Position numbers and translations under genes: made by a program
Assembly (NCBI GenBank): GCA_013397075.1
Contig: VWZS01009726.1
Span: forward strand, 905,810-969,809
Direction: 5' to 3'
From: Rhabdornis inornatus
Lineage: Eukaryota > Chordata > Aves > Passeriformes > Rhabdornithidae
DNA length: 64,000 nucleotides
In this document: positions 36,416 through 48,389 of the stretch, piece after piece
Layout of the letters: every line of letters begins with the position of its first letter
Position numbering within the stretch: position 1 is the stretch's first letter
The notes under the pieces: generated by a model
What the model was told of the DNA's origin: nothing
The model's database searches: none
What the model saw: the letters and a program-made list of their open reading frames with translations, nothing else

Positions 36416-38258
36416 ACTCCACCTCCTCCACCTCCACCCAGCACCAGGGAAACTTTCAAGTGGGGAGAACGCAACAACTGCTGTGTGCAAAGGGGCCTCC
36501 GATTTGGCTCAAGGAGTTCCAGTGACATTATACAGAATGGGTTTTATTGCTGTTTACTGCCAAATGAAGCATTAATTGATGCAGAAGAAAAAGTTCAAAG
36601 CCCTGAGCATTCATTTGCTTTATAGTGCTTGTATTTCCTTTCAAAAAGAGCTGCTGCTGATGCCTATTCTGTGAGAACTTGCACAGTGTGACTGTAGATA
36701 CAGACAGACTATACTGGAACAATACCTTCTTCCAGTGACACAGTGACAGACAAAAGGGGATAGAGGAAGAAGCAAAAGCACGTCAGGAAAATCCTCTGCA
36801 GTATGTGCTATGCTTCCTTCAATTTTTGTAATTTTGTAATTCTCTAATTCTGTAACACATTTGTTGGATGTATGCAGATATAACCACTTTCAGCTTTGGT
36901 TCAGGAAGAAATAAATAAAGCCAAGTATGCACCAAAGCCAGAAACACCACAAGCATTTCCTGTCTATGGCCAAGTTATATTTAGTCCATATACAAGGATG
37001 CAGCCATGGCTATATCTGGGCAATCTGTCAAGTAGTTTCCTTACTCTACATGACAGTTTCTCCAGAGCTGTCTACAAATTCCTATCTGCCTCAGTAACCA
37101 CACAGGAGTATTTCTCAGCTTTCACATACTCCATGCACTTCCTTTAGTTCAGCATAACTTTCCTTCCCCTCCTTCTGCCTCCAGTGCTCTTACTCAGCTG
37201 CACACCCAGACCCAGCTTGCTGACACTGGTTTCTCTGTAGCTGCTTTATGACACAGTGCCTGGAGCTGCTGTGTGCCCGCTGGGCTCCAGCCCCTCTCCC
37301 GCAGTTGTGGTGCCACGCAGATGCCCTCCCTCCCATATTTGCACTCTCCTGCACTATGCAGATGTTTCTTATCTGTACACAAATAAACTTAGACTATTGT
37401 CAGTTATAACAGTGAGTCACATTCTAATTCTAATGATGCTGAAAAACGCTAATTACATCTCAAGGCAATAGTCATCCCTGGCTTAAAGTGTTAGTTTGCT
37501 TACCACATCTCCTCCCCTTGTGCACATTCATTAGAAAGGCTGAAATAACACACACAGATGCTGTGTGTGTCAGTGGGGCAGCAGACAACCAGCTAAGTGT
37601 GGGGAAGCAGGGCTGCTTCTTCCAGCGTGGAGGTATGGCTAAATGCCTGCGATGTGCAGTGAAGTCTGGGCAATGAAATAAACATTGAAAAGGTGGCCTG
37701 ACAAGCTCTGCTGCAGGGACATGTGGCTGAATCCAGGGCAATTTTTGGCAGGAAGCTGACTATGAAACCATCTCTTGTGGCAGCAAGAGACATGGTGATT
37801 CTGCAGAGCAGGAGTACAGCCCCTTCTCAGCTTAGCAGTGGTGTTTATTGATTTGCAGGCCTGTATTTGTACAGCAATACAGCAGTGCTGCAGCCTGAGG
37901 GGAGAAGCAGTTGGATTTTAGTCAATACACTTTTAAATCAAGCTAGTTATCTCTGTGGTTGTGGGGTTTCTGAAGCTATCATTTAAAAACTGATAAAATG
38001 TGATATAAAGAAGACTTACCACCTCTGTGAAGAATTATTGTAGAGTCAAACACCTCTTTATTACTGTGATCATGAAGCCACCCAAATTAGCACTCCTGTG
38101 TGTCACAGAGCATTGGCAAAACAAATCTAAAGTGCAGACACACAGGAAAACAACTGATAACGCCAGAAAATGCAATTGCTAAATTATCCCGACTGTTTCA
38201 TCCCTTGCTCACGCGGCAGCTCCATGTTTCGGTCAGGATGGCTTTTCCTTGGCTTCTA

Positions 38259-38273
38259 AGCGCCACCTGCTGA
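38259..38273 (-). promoter_or_regulatory. CTCF-like motif in a CpG-richer patch
   Basis: The minus strand reads TCAGCAGGTGGCGCT, differing from the core CCASYAGRKGGC at the first base only and followed by GCT as in many CTCF sites. It sits in a patch with more CpG than its surroundings (38.2-38.38 kb), between the two convergent genes. About three or four matches this good are expected by chance in 64 kb, so this is tentative. Confidence 0.35.
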
Positions 38274-39654
38274 AACACGAAGCCACGTGTCAAAGCCCAG
38301 CACTGGGACACTTGTGGTGCCATCATATCGTGCAGCTCCAAAAGCGTTGCTCAGACGAGACCTGCGGGAAAAATGAAGCCCACAACAAACAAAGCAGTAT
38401 TTCACTTATTTGTAGTCTATGGCCCTAAAGACATTTGGGCAAATAAAAGCAAAAGACCGAGTTTCCAAGATTTCTTCATCCTTAGCCTTTACAAGTTTGA
38501 TGGCTATGTACTGTGGCTCAACAGACTCTATATTTTGCAAATACTTCTTTTGCATCTTCCGGGGAAGTCTGATTTTTACATGAGACTCTCCTAACCTGAT
38601 ATTATGATGTAGGATGTATTGTTGCAGCAAGCTCCAACACAGAATTTAGTTGAATGACTCTAAGGCCAATGGATTGAGATTCTTTAATTGGGAGACAGAC
38701 CTGCTGCTGTGGGGTCAAAGAAAAAGAAAAATAAAAAAGAAGAAAAAAGAAATCTGGTTATTGTTAAATATTGACAGCATAACTTACATCTCACAGTGAA
38801 ATTAGATTAGTCCAACATCAGGACCATCACCGCATGAGAGTAAAAAGCCCCAAAGGCTTGACAAACAACAGAAGAAATTACACACAAAGCAGAAATGCAT
38901 TGATGAAAATGTCTAAAGGAATAAATCTATGCCACAAAGTTGGAGCTTCTCTAACACAGTCTGATAATTGTTTTTAATTTTTTTTCCAGGAAATGCAAAT
39001 AAGCTTAGAAAAAACCACTCCACCTTTCGAAAGTTAAAGAAAATAATACTGCAGCTTTTGGGGAAAAAAAATTGTTTTCAATGAAAAAAAGGGAACAGAT
39101 TTATCTCAGGAAAACAAACACTTCTCTCATTTTACCACAATCTCTGCTTTTCCACAGAAAGTCAGACTTGATTCCACTTCCACAAAACCTTGTGCTTTCT
39201 TTCTTTCCAAGATATTCAACTAAGGCTGAACCCTGTCTGCAGTCTCCAGCCGCAGCTCCTGTTGGGATCAGTAGCAGTGCTGTGGGCTGGGGGGAAGCCT
39301 GGGTCCAGGTTTTTGTGGAGGTGTGGCTGCTGTACCTGGGGTGGCTGCAAACCTCCAGGCACAAGAGTGGAAGAGGTGCTAGAGCCAAAACCAAGCTGTC
39401 TTTGAAACCACAGGGGTTTCAGACTCAGCTGAGGCACACCAGTATGGGCTGCTGCAAATAGGGAGGCACCTTAGAAACACCTGAGGACTTGCACAGGCTA
39501 CTGGGAATGCTGCTTTCTGCTCACCCTACAAGTGAGGCAAGGTGAAGAAACCGGGTGAGCTGTAATCACACTGACAAAGACAATAGGCAGCTGCTGGCAG
39601 TGCCAGGTTGCTATTTAGGCATTACCTGTTTTACTGGGAAACCTCAGTGTGTCA

Positions 39655-39675
39655 CTGCTGCTGCTGCTGCTGCTG
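39655..39675 (+). repeat. (CTG)7 trinucleotide run
   Basis: Seven perfect CTG units followed by CTA. It is not in a coding exon. Confidence 0.9.
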
Positions 39676-39869
39676 CTACTCCCAGTGTGGAGGATAGAAG
39701 CTGCCAGCCAAAAATCAGCGAAATCACTGGTCTTGCTCCTTCTGTGCAGTGACAGCTCTGGGATGGCAAAGCTGTGCTCTGCCCACATGGCTGCAGAGGT
39801 TTGAGGCAGCACTGTGTGCCAGGAATTACATAAAGGCTTTTATGCAGTAATGTGCACAGGTGGTTTCAT

Positions 39870-40110
39870 CTGCAAAACTTCTGCTGCTGCCTTCTGCCTC
39901 TGCCAAGATAGCTTTGTGTCACGAAAGCAGCAGAATGAATCAGATCACTGAAAATCTCTTGTGGTCTAGTTTCACGCATATATGGCAGAGGGGCTTGCAG
40001 TAAACTCAGGTGCTTGAATCAGAATTCTGTTCTGCAGGTGACAGTATAAAACAAAAAACATTTCTGTATCACATCAAGACAAAAATTTCCTCTCCCAGAC
40101 AGAAACATGA
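39870..40110 (+). repeat. Direct repeat copy B, unknown family
   Basis: The partner of 36180-36415, about 3.7 kb downstream and in the same orientation. It shares the same ordered blocks, including CAGCAGAATGAATCAGATC and ATATATGGCAGAG. Similarity fades before about 39,870 and after about 40,110. Confidence 0.75.
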
Positions 40111-43100
40111 AGCTACAAAGACCACAGGGAGGCCAGAATGAAAATGTAGTGAAGGAAGCTGCAGAAGTGCCACCTTTCCCAGAGGGACATACCAGAAGAA
40201 AAGGCTGTCCCACACCTCTTTTCCCCCATACTTCGTGCTCTTTTAGGGTAGGGGGTGGTGTCACCGAGGTGCTCTGATGGTTCGTGCAGAGGCAGGAAGT
40301 GGGGGCAGAGTTCTGGAAGGATTATAAGGGAGCCTTTTCCCTCTTTCCTGCAGGGCTCTACCAACATTTTTGGAGCAAACTTCAGTGCTGGCTATTGGGG
40401 AGGGCAGACCTTATTCCTGACAAGACACTGTGCCACACATCAGGCTGGAATTCAAGGTGCAGGCAAAACCTCCGCCTCTGGGACTGCCCCTCAGCCCTGT
40501 AGACTCAGATGTTCCTGTGGTTTGTGCCATCCTGTTTAGCATCTGTTGCACAATCAGAACGAAGAAATAGTGCTTCGAACATGAAGCACCAACCAAAATC
40601 TCTCATCTTGATGCTAGCACCAGATACAATGGTGTGCATTGCCACCTATCTCCCAAAATCTGCTGTGTGTGCTGTGGAGCCACAGGCTGGCAGGACAGCA
40701 TCACCAGTTATCTCCTGCATCTGCTGGGTCTGTAACCAACACACTGCAGCTGCAGCGTTCTGAACAGGGGCCTTTGAGCTCCATTTTTGGGTCTCCCAGA
40801 TCAAAGAGAGGGAGAGTGAAGTGCTGAAGGGAGGCTCTGGGCACTTGCTGTTAGTTTTGAAAATCCCTCTTGTCTGGTTCAAATCCCTTTAACTTTCCTT
40901 TAACCCCTGAAAAGTGGTTCCTCTGAATGTCCAGTGTGTGTGTCTCCAGTCTGCATGTTCTCCAGCAGAGATTCTACTACCTGGCAGCTAATGCCTGTTT
41001 TTGTTCCATTAATTTGCACACATATTAATCAAATTACATTTCATACAGATTCCAATTTGAGTTCTAGAGCATCTGATAACTAGTGAAAAATCATGTTTTT
41101 TGTTTCCCAGATTATTTATTTTTTTCTGAAAGCACCTTTTCTGAAGTTACCAGTTGTTATTCAGACTGCTCCAGGAACAACTGTGCTCCCACAGAAGTGA
41201 AAGGAAACTGCCACTGACTTCAAAAACACCTGAAACCAGCCCTTGGAAACACAGTTCTGTACAAATGTTGAAATTACTCAGTTGGGAACCCTGTTCTTGG
41301 GAAACATATCCAGTGAGCAATGAGGTCCACACGCAGGCAGACCTGAGCTGGGAACTGTTCTAAGAGCACCAGGGACAGACCACCAGGCTGAGGGGGTTAA
41401 AGCTCTCCTGGATCACATCCTTCAAGTCCCCACACAAACCCCATTAGTCCAGCTCAGCTTGAAGCACAGGATTTTCCCCATCTCCCACAGGCTCAGCTAA
41501 GGCTCCCAGAAGCCAGTGACAAAACTCCTGCTGGGTTCAAAAATGCACAGTTGCTTTCAGTACCAATCCTCACTTCTGAAAATGTATATTGGTTTGGGAT
41601 TAAATAAATTTGGAAGGTTATTAGTACCAAAGACAAACTGGCTGCAGTTATTCAGATTAAAACTTCCACTTCACTTGAACAAATATCAGCCTGTCAGATC
41701 ACTGCAGAGTGTGAAGACATGAGATAGCAAGTCGAAAGGAAATGTTTCTTTCATTTCGTGATCCCCACAGTCCATCCACATTACTTTCTTTCTGTTTGAA
41801 AGAGAAGACAGAAAGCATGACACCATGTTGTGAAATCAATTAATGAAAGAGAAGTGCATGGATTTTATTCAAGCTGCTAGACCATGTACAGCCCCTATTT
41901 GATAGTAAGTTTGTTTCTCATTCATATTGGCACTTCAGTAGCATTGCAGTAAGTTAAAGGCTCCTCTTATGATGGCTGGCAATCATAAAGAGAGTTTCTC
42001 CACCAGTCTCCAGTGTCAGCAAGCATGCAAGTTTCTGGAGTCTTACTGTTCAAGAAAATAATAGAGTTTGCACAGCCTTCACTAAGGAATTGCAAGCAGC
42101 TCTTGCTCATACTGACATCATTGCTGGACAAAAGAAAAACAGGGTTTGCAGAGGATCAGTGCAGCAAGCTCTCAAGACTTCAGTGTTTGAACTGTTAGCA
42201 ACCCAGGCTGCAACTTCATCAGAAAAGCTGTTTTGAAGTCCATTCTATAACCCTGCACTGCTTTTAGCTGGCTACCAGCCTGAAATGGAGCAAATGCTGC
42301 CATGCACAAGACATTTACTCTTTGCTATAGCAGCAGCTTCTCAGTGTGGGAGAGCAGCAAAATTATGAGAGAGGAGCAGAAAGTAGAAGAAAAAAGAAAA
42401 AAGGTATCAAAGCAGTAAAAATTAGACACCACATGCTAGGATTTTTCTGGATTTTTTTTTTAATAGGTTCCTTTGTGTACCATTTCTCCCCTTGCGTACA
42501 GACAGAAGATGAACAGAGACAGCCTCACTGGTGTGAAAAGAAGGGTAGATCTTTATAAAGCATCAGAAATAGAAGACAAGATGATAAGACAGTTATGAGC
42601 TCTTCGCTTCTAAGAAAGCTCCCTGAAGTCATATCTTGGTCATAAAACACTGCAAGTACAAACAAGTAATAAACAACTTTCAGTGTAGGTCTGTACAGGC
42701 AACAGCTACCAGGTCAGCAAACATTCCAGGAACAGAGAGCAAAAAATACTGTAACACATGTATCCCCTTTGAAGAAAAATACAAGTAAAATGATCTCACA
42801 GTGCAGAAATAAAGGAATCAAAGCAGGAGGAGGAGAGTGAAAATCTCTAAGAAGCTGCACAGGGGATTGAAACATGGTATGCACAGAAAAGTTGTCTGTA
42901 TGTTTAGTTGTGAACTGGGGGAAAAAACAGGGCTTCAAAAAGCATTTTGCATTTATCCTGTTCCATGTCTCCCCTTCTTCGTTTACCCCTCCAGCCTCCT
43001 GGTACTGGGAACACACATGTTCCCAGCAGCAAGATCAGCAGTTGCTCCATCACACTAGCGAGACCCAAAAAAACCCAAGAGATACTGCAGTGCTACAGGT

Positions 43101-43564
43101 GACAGGTCTACATGACCTTCTTAGGACAGACTTTCTTCCATTTATAACAGCCTGTCCAAGACCACCACACTTTCAGAATATTTTGGTTTCCATCTCTTGC
43201 ATCCTCTGCCAAACAGAGCTGTATCTAACATTGCAAGAGGGGATGTTCGGGAGCCACAGTAACCTACTGCAGATGTCAGAAAAGAAAAGAGCAGCTCATC
43301 TCAGAAAAGAAAAGACATACCAGGAATGCAAAGAGAAAAAGGACAGATGTGTGGGGTGGCCAAATGCCAGATCTCCTCTCTGATTATGCGCTGATCCCCT
43401 GGGGCTGAGCCTACTGGAGCATCTGGGAATTAATTCTGCAGATTGAATGTAATTGGCACAGTTACTGGAAGCTGTTGTTATGGAACAGGAGGGTGTTGTG
43501 CATACACTTAATCAGAGGAACCTATAAAAGGTGAAATAAAAGTCTTGCTTCTTTAACTATATGA

Positions 43565-43666
43565 TCAGACTTTCCAAGCATTCTTCATCATGAGGATAAA
43601 GTAGACATCTGTGTCAATTGAAGCGCTGACTCCAGCATAGTAGTTCATGAATTCTTCTATTGTGAC
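43565..43666 (-). CDS. CAPSL: CAPSL last coding exon
   Basis: 102 nt after a CTGTCTCAG acceptor. It encodes VTIEEFMNYYAGVSASIDTD and then VYFILMMKNAWKV with a TGA stop at 43567-43565. It holds the second half of the fourth EF-hand. Phase 0 at its start. Confidence 0.97.
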   Translation of the reverse strand, partial: VTIEEFMNYYAGVSASIDTDVYFILMMKNAWKV

Positions 43667-46600
43667 CTGAGACAGAGAAATTAAAAATAGGAAAATGAAT
43701 CTTTGGTTTTATTTAATGCAGTAAGTCAAAGCCACACATTGAGAACTCCTAATGAAACTGAACATCAGCTGTTTCATGTTGTTTCTAACATAAAGGAATC
43801 CAACAGGAGGAATTAAGACACTTAAAATTTGCTTAATTTCACTTTGCTAGAAACAAGAGCTCCTGTCCTCCATAAGACTTGGATGGAGATGAAGTTTAAC
43901 TAACCTTACCAGGAAATGAAGTTAAAATCACTGCTGCCTAAGAAGACAAACTTTTTAATGTACTTTTTTCCAGGGATGCTATAATCTGGTTCTTTGCATA
44001 ATTATTAATAAAGTCGTTGGTGTTTCTGATGCAATTCAGAGACAGCTTGGTACTTTATATCCACCCATTCCTCCAAACAAGTCTCCCTTAATGAAGTTTT
44101 GAGGTTTAAAAATGACCATTAAAAAAATAAATAATCAATTTAGCAAAGAGAAAAACCGTGCATGTCTCTTGTGATGCCATAACTCCTGAATTGTGTTGAT
44201 CATTCTTTGAATAAACATCACATAGAAAAATACAAAACAATATTTAAAAGACATTTAGCTATGACAGAATGTCCAAAGGAGGACCAGGAGGATGGTGAAG
44301 GGTCTGGAGGAGAAGCCGTGTGAGGAGAGGCTGAGGCTGAGGGGAGACCTCACTGCAGTTACAGCTCCCTCATGAGGGGAAGCAAAGGGGCAGACACTGA
44401 TCTCTGCTCTGTGGTGACAGTGACAGGACCCAAGGGAATGGCCTGGAGTTGTGTCAGGGGAAGTTTAGGTTGGATATCAGGAAAAGGGTCTTCCCCAGAG
44501 GGTGGCTGGGTACTGGAACAGGCTCCCAGGGCAGTGGTCACAGCTCAGCCTGACAGAGCTAAAGAAGAATTTGGACAATCCTCTCAGGCACATGGTGTGA
44601 TTTTTGGGTGTGCTGTGCAGAGGCAGGGGCTGGACCTGATGATCCTGATGGGTTCCTTCTAACTCAGCATATTCTGTAATTCCATGATATCTGCTCTGAT
44701 TGCATTGTGTGTTTGAGAACTTAGAAAAACATGACAATAGGGAGAAGGAACCACTTCAGACTGTCCTACCATCACCAGCTTCACTAAAATTGCCTATTTC
44801 AGAGGCACCCAGCAAGACCTCGGTGAAGGGGGCCTTTCTAACAAATGCTCAGCCTTGAGTGATTTCTGCTAAAAACATTTTCATTTTAGGTATTCAGTGT
44901 CATTAGTGTCTTCTGATTCAGGAACGCCACAGTCTGTTCTCAGAAGAAACAGTAATCAGGTGAGCTAACGTCAGGATTGCTGAACAAGTGGATGCTCAGA
45001 GTAACCAAGCACTGAACTAATCAAGGATCAGTTTGGGAACTCATTTAATGTGTTCATGTATGACCTCAGCACAAAAAGCAGGAACATTTGTTTGAAATTT
45101 GCTAGATTTCACCACTGCTGTGGAGGTAGAAGGAGATAGCTGGCTCTGAACTGGTATCTCTGAGGATGACACTGCAGCAGAAGGGATGAAATTCAGCTCT
45201 AATAAGTGTAAAGTCATGCCCGAAGTAGATAAAGCCCATCACCTCTCTCCAACTGAGAGCCTGAGTGAAGGGAACAAAGCAAGTAAAGGATTTGGATACG
45301 GAATTAGGCAGGTAGGAGTCACCAGTGCAATGCAGCCCTGAAAACCCAGGTGCAGCCTGGAGTGTGGAAAGTGTTAAAGACATTCCACAATGCACTGATA
45401 AAAAACTTACAGCCTAGTTTATTATTATTAATTTCTTAGATTGAGAATATCACCACGTGAACCACAGAGATACAGGATTGCTCTGAGCTGGTCAACAGAT
45501 GTGAGTTCAGACCAAAGAAGTTTGCAGACACAACGAGGGGAAAGGTTGCAAATGTTGGCACAACAAAGACACAGCAAGGTTGCAAAGGAGATATGTAAGA
45601 AGTCCATCACAAAAGGTGCCCAGGCTTTGCACCTGAACCAGAGAGTGGAGCCAGAGTGCAGGAAGAGCTCCCAGCTCTGTCCCAGCTCATGTCTCATTAG
45701 GGTACATGCCCATGTCAGTAGCCCCAGCCCCATTCTCCCTCCAACTTTCTATAGATAGATCTGTCTCTATTATGGACTGATTTCCAAGTCAAGTGTCTTA
45801 GTAATTACACTGGAGAAGAACTAACTGTAAAGTATTTAACAAAGCAGAAAACCTGCTTTTGAACTGGATCCTAGTATTTATTCTCCTAAGAAGTGAAAAA
45901 TCCCCCAAATTTATGTGGATCTTGAAAGTTAGCAATTTTGTGGGGTAGTCTGAAGATGTACTTAGTGTAATCTGTGAAATTCGATTATTAAGGCTACAAG
46001 CCTTAATGCAATCTCACAACCACCCTTGTGCCTTCTGCAGAGCCCCTTTGCCTCAGAATGTGCAAGCCAGCTGTATCAGAAGTGCTGTGCACAGGTTGTG
46101 CATCTACTTTGATTTTCCATATAAATGTAATGCAAATGGTACTGCAATTACTCCCACACTTAGTAACCTAAGCCAAATTCTGAGTCAGATGGTGGTTTCA
46201 TGGCTTGCAATCAGGTGCTTCACTTACCTTCCCATCTTTGTCATAGGGTGAATCAAAATTATCCAGGAAGTGTCTAAAAACTTGATCTTCTGTCCAGTCT
46301 CCATTTAAGTATTTGGGATGATATTTTACATTATACACCCCACGTAAGTCCTCAATTGTTATGACACCATCTCCATTCTTGTCTAACTTCTGAAATGCCT
46401 GCAGGACAACCTCTTTTCTTGCATTGGACATGGGAGGCTGTAAAGAAATATTAACAGAATAATTTCATTTTTGCCAACTTCTTGCCCAGTTCCAAACTCA
46501 AATACTTGCTGTTGCTAGCAGTAAACTTTCAAGGTAGAGGGGACTGGTGATAATCTACACTGTCCATGAGCTAGAAAGGGCAATGTATCCTCAAAAGAGC

Positions 46601-48389
46601 AATATGATTAAGACTATTAAGTGTCTACCCATACAATAGCAAATGGACAATAAGAGAGAAAATGCTACTAGAACACTTTTCTGATTGGCCCATTTTAAAT
46701 ATTTCCAACAAGAAATTACTAATTACCCAAAGTACTAATATTTTCTTTTTAAATTGTTTAGGCTTCAACAGAGCAAAGATACTTCAGACAAAATCAATCA
46801 CTGTACTGGATTAGAGAAAGTCTCCCCTGTTATAAAGAGATTCATCAATGGCCAACAAAGAAGTGAGATTGATGGGCTGAACCACACAGGTATCCAGACT
46901 GCAGCACAGGAATTTTGGTATCTAAGTCAAGGCCATAATTAATGGAAAAAAAATCACAACTATTCATTAGTAAATATTCTATTCTACTTTGTTCTGTTCT
47001 ATTCTGATATATTTTAATCTATTCAATGCAATAACAACATGAATTCCTAGACTCACTCTCAGTGTAACAATAAATTCATCAAAATCAATTGTTCCACTGC
47101 CATCCTTATCAAAGATCTGGAAAAGCTCTTTTGCTTCTTCCTTATTGATCACCACACAGTACTGATGTAGTCCTCTCAGAAACTCATTGAAATCTAGGGT
47201 TCTGCTGTTGTTATCATCGAGAATCCTAAATAATCTGTGGAAAACATGAAACATGAGGAAAATGCATAAGAAAACATGTAGAGTGCTGCAGTGGTTTAGC
47301 ATAGTACTGGAGCAGAGAGTGACCTTATTGAGATAACATTTCCTCCTTGTTCTGTATTTGGAGGTGAAAAAGAAAAGAGAAAGGAAAGGGAAAGGGAAAG
47401 GGAAAGGGAAAGGGAANNNNNNNNNNNNNNNNNNNNNNNNNNNNNNNNNNNNNNNNNNNNNNNNNNNNNNNNNNNNGATGTGAAAAAGAAAAAAAAAAGA
47501 AAAAGGAAAGGGAAAGGGAAAGGGAAAGGGAAAGGGAAAGGGAAAGGGAAAGGGAAAAAAACCCCAAGCAACAAATCACCTACACTTATTGGCAGTAGAG
47601 ATTACTTGTTTAAATTGGGTGCATACATTGTATAAATCTGAAGTTAAACAAGGGAAAGGCTGCCATAGTATTCCTGTTCATTATAGTCCTCTGACCTCTG
47701 CAAGTTGCACATTTAGATGAAGTTCCACATTTAGATGAAGTTCCAGTTGGTCACCATCTGGATCCATTTGTGGTTTATGGGGCCTGGGAGGGATCTCAGG
47801 GTGTGATGCAACACCCCTTTTCTAGGGATAGGATGCTTGCAAAAAAGATTTTAGGTGCCTCCCATAAACTAGATAGCTAAGAGACCATTACAAGAAGGGC
47901 ACCATACCCTAAAGGGAAGGAAGCTTAAAATCTCCAATGCTGAAATACTTAAGAAAATCTTAGAAGACACCAAGGAGAGATATATGGTTAATGTTCCCTT
48001 CCTTTCTCTGGCAGGAGTTGTTCTGGGTCTCACAGAAGCACTTTCTCATGAGGGATTGATAGTTTTCAATCCTTCAAAAGGTGAGCAGGTCAGTCCTGTG
48101 TCCTGAAACACGAGCCCAAATGCCAGGCTTTGTGAGTTGTGGCATTTCCACTGAAATGAGGGAACTCAAGTTTTGGTCCCTGTTTAGGGTGTGAGTCTCT
48201 TGCAGCTAAAACTATTAGGCTGAATAATGGGTTTGACATCTTGCGTACTCACCTGCCAAGTCTTTTGATGCCTGCAGATCCCCTTGCTAAACACTGGAGG
48301 CGAAGTCTTTCTAAAGGGTCAGTGGTTTTGGCCAGGTTTATTTTTGCTTTGATTATCATCTCTTGATCATGCCTTGCTGTTCCTGACAT
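43565..48389 (-). CDS. CAPSL: Calcyphosin-like protein, four coding exons
   Basis: CAPSL is a small cytoplasmic calcium-binding protein of the calcyphosine family, expressed chiefly in ciliated cells; its biochemical role is not well defined. Joined minus-strand exons are 48389-48253, 47234-47057, 46437-46228 and 43666-43565: 627 nt, 208 residues, the family's usual length. All introns are GT-AG with matching phases. EF-hand loops are DDNNSRTLDFNE (52-63, lacking the central glycine), DKDGSGTIDFDE (88-99, canonical), DKNGDGVITIED (124-135, ending in D not E) and an atypical fourth, DSPYDKDGKVTIEE (167-180), with extra residues. The tail ends YFILMMKNAWKV. CR1 in its last intron and a gapped microsatellite in its first visible intron do not affect coding. 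Human CAPSL is also next to and convergent with IL7R. Confidence 0.97.
44275..44695 (+). repeat. CR1 3' part in CAPSL last intron
   Basis: A plus-strand CR1 (antisense to CAPSL) from a GAGGATGGTGAAGGGTCTGG start to a decayed ATTCTGTAATTCCATGAT tail. It is very close to 60073-60515, so both come from one subfamily. It lacks about 45 bases that the other copy has between two CTGAGG motifs. Confidence 0.88.
46228..46437 (-). CDS. CAPSL: CAPSL third coding exon
   Basis: 210 nt between TTTCTTTACAG and GTAAGTG. It starts PPMSNARKEVVLQAF and carries the third EF-hand (DKNGDGVITIED), the YHPKYLNGDWTEDQVF segment typical of the family, and the beginning of the fourth. The internal ATG is not the gene start. 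Confidence 0.97.
47057..47234 (-). CDS. CAPSL: CAPSL second coding exon
   Basis: 178 nt between TTTTCCACAG and GTGAGT. It holds the first EF-hand (DDNNSRTLDFNE) and the second, canonical one (DKDGSGTIDFDE), and ends IVTLR. Confidence 0.97.
47361..47556. repeat. (GGGAAA)n arrays on both sides of a 60-N assembly gap
   Basis: Left array 47383-47416 and right array 47505-47556 are GGAAAG/GGGAAA hexamers. The 60 N at 47417-47476 mark a gap of unknown or nominal size. Each array is preceded by nearly the same sequence: GAGGTGAAAAAGAAAA on the left and GATGTGAAAAAGAAAA on the right. On the CAPSL strand it is a pyrimidine tract starting about 150 nt upstream of the second coding exon. Confidence 0.9.
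48253..48389 (-). CDS. CAPSL: CAPSL first coding exon
   Basis: 137 nt starting MSGTARHDQEM and including RLRLQCLARGSAGIKRLG, a family hallmark, with a GTGAGT donor. A strong acceptor (GTTTTTGTCTTCCAG) ends exactly at the base before ATG, so the 5' UTR is probably in a separate upstream exon at higher coordinates that I cannot identify. Confidence 0.93.

Larger units (their letters stand above)
35061..43564. other. Intergenic region between the convergent genes IL7R and CAPSL
   Basis: It holds a hexanucleotide array, a pair of direct repeats, a short CTG run and a CpG-richer patch at 38.2-38.38 kb, listed separately. No exon-like open frame with a recognisable domain was found. The CAPSL 3' UTR must occupy its upper end, but I see no canonical AATAAA on the minus strand close to the stop. 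ATTAAA on the minus strand near 42,466 and AATAAA near 41,870 are possible ends. Confidence 0.65.

Noticed and set aside
36180..40110. An endogenous retrovirus with two LTRs
   Set aside because: The two direct repeats are suitably spaced, but no gag, protease or reverse-transcriptase frame, primer-binding site or clear TG/CA ends were seen.
46198..46431. CAPSL starting at the ATG inside its third coding exon
   Set aside because: This ATG is preceded in frame by two prolines after a splice acceptor, and upstream exons supply the first two EF-hands with matching phases.
47296..47579. Minus-strand open frames across the gap
   Set aside because: They are translations of the (TTTCCC)n array and of N bases.
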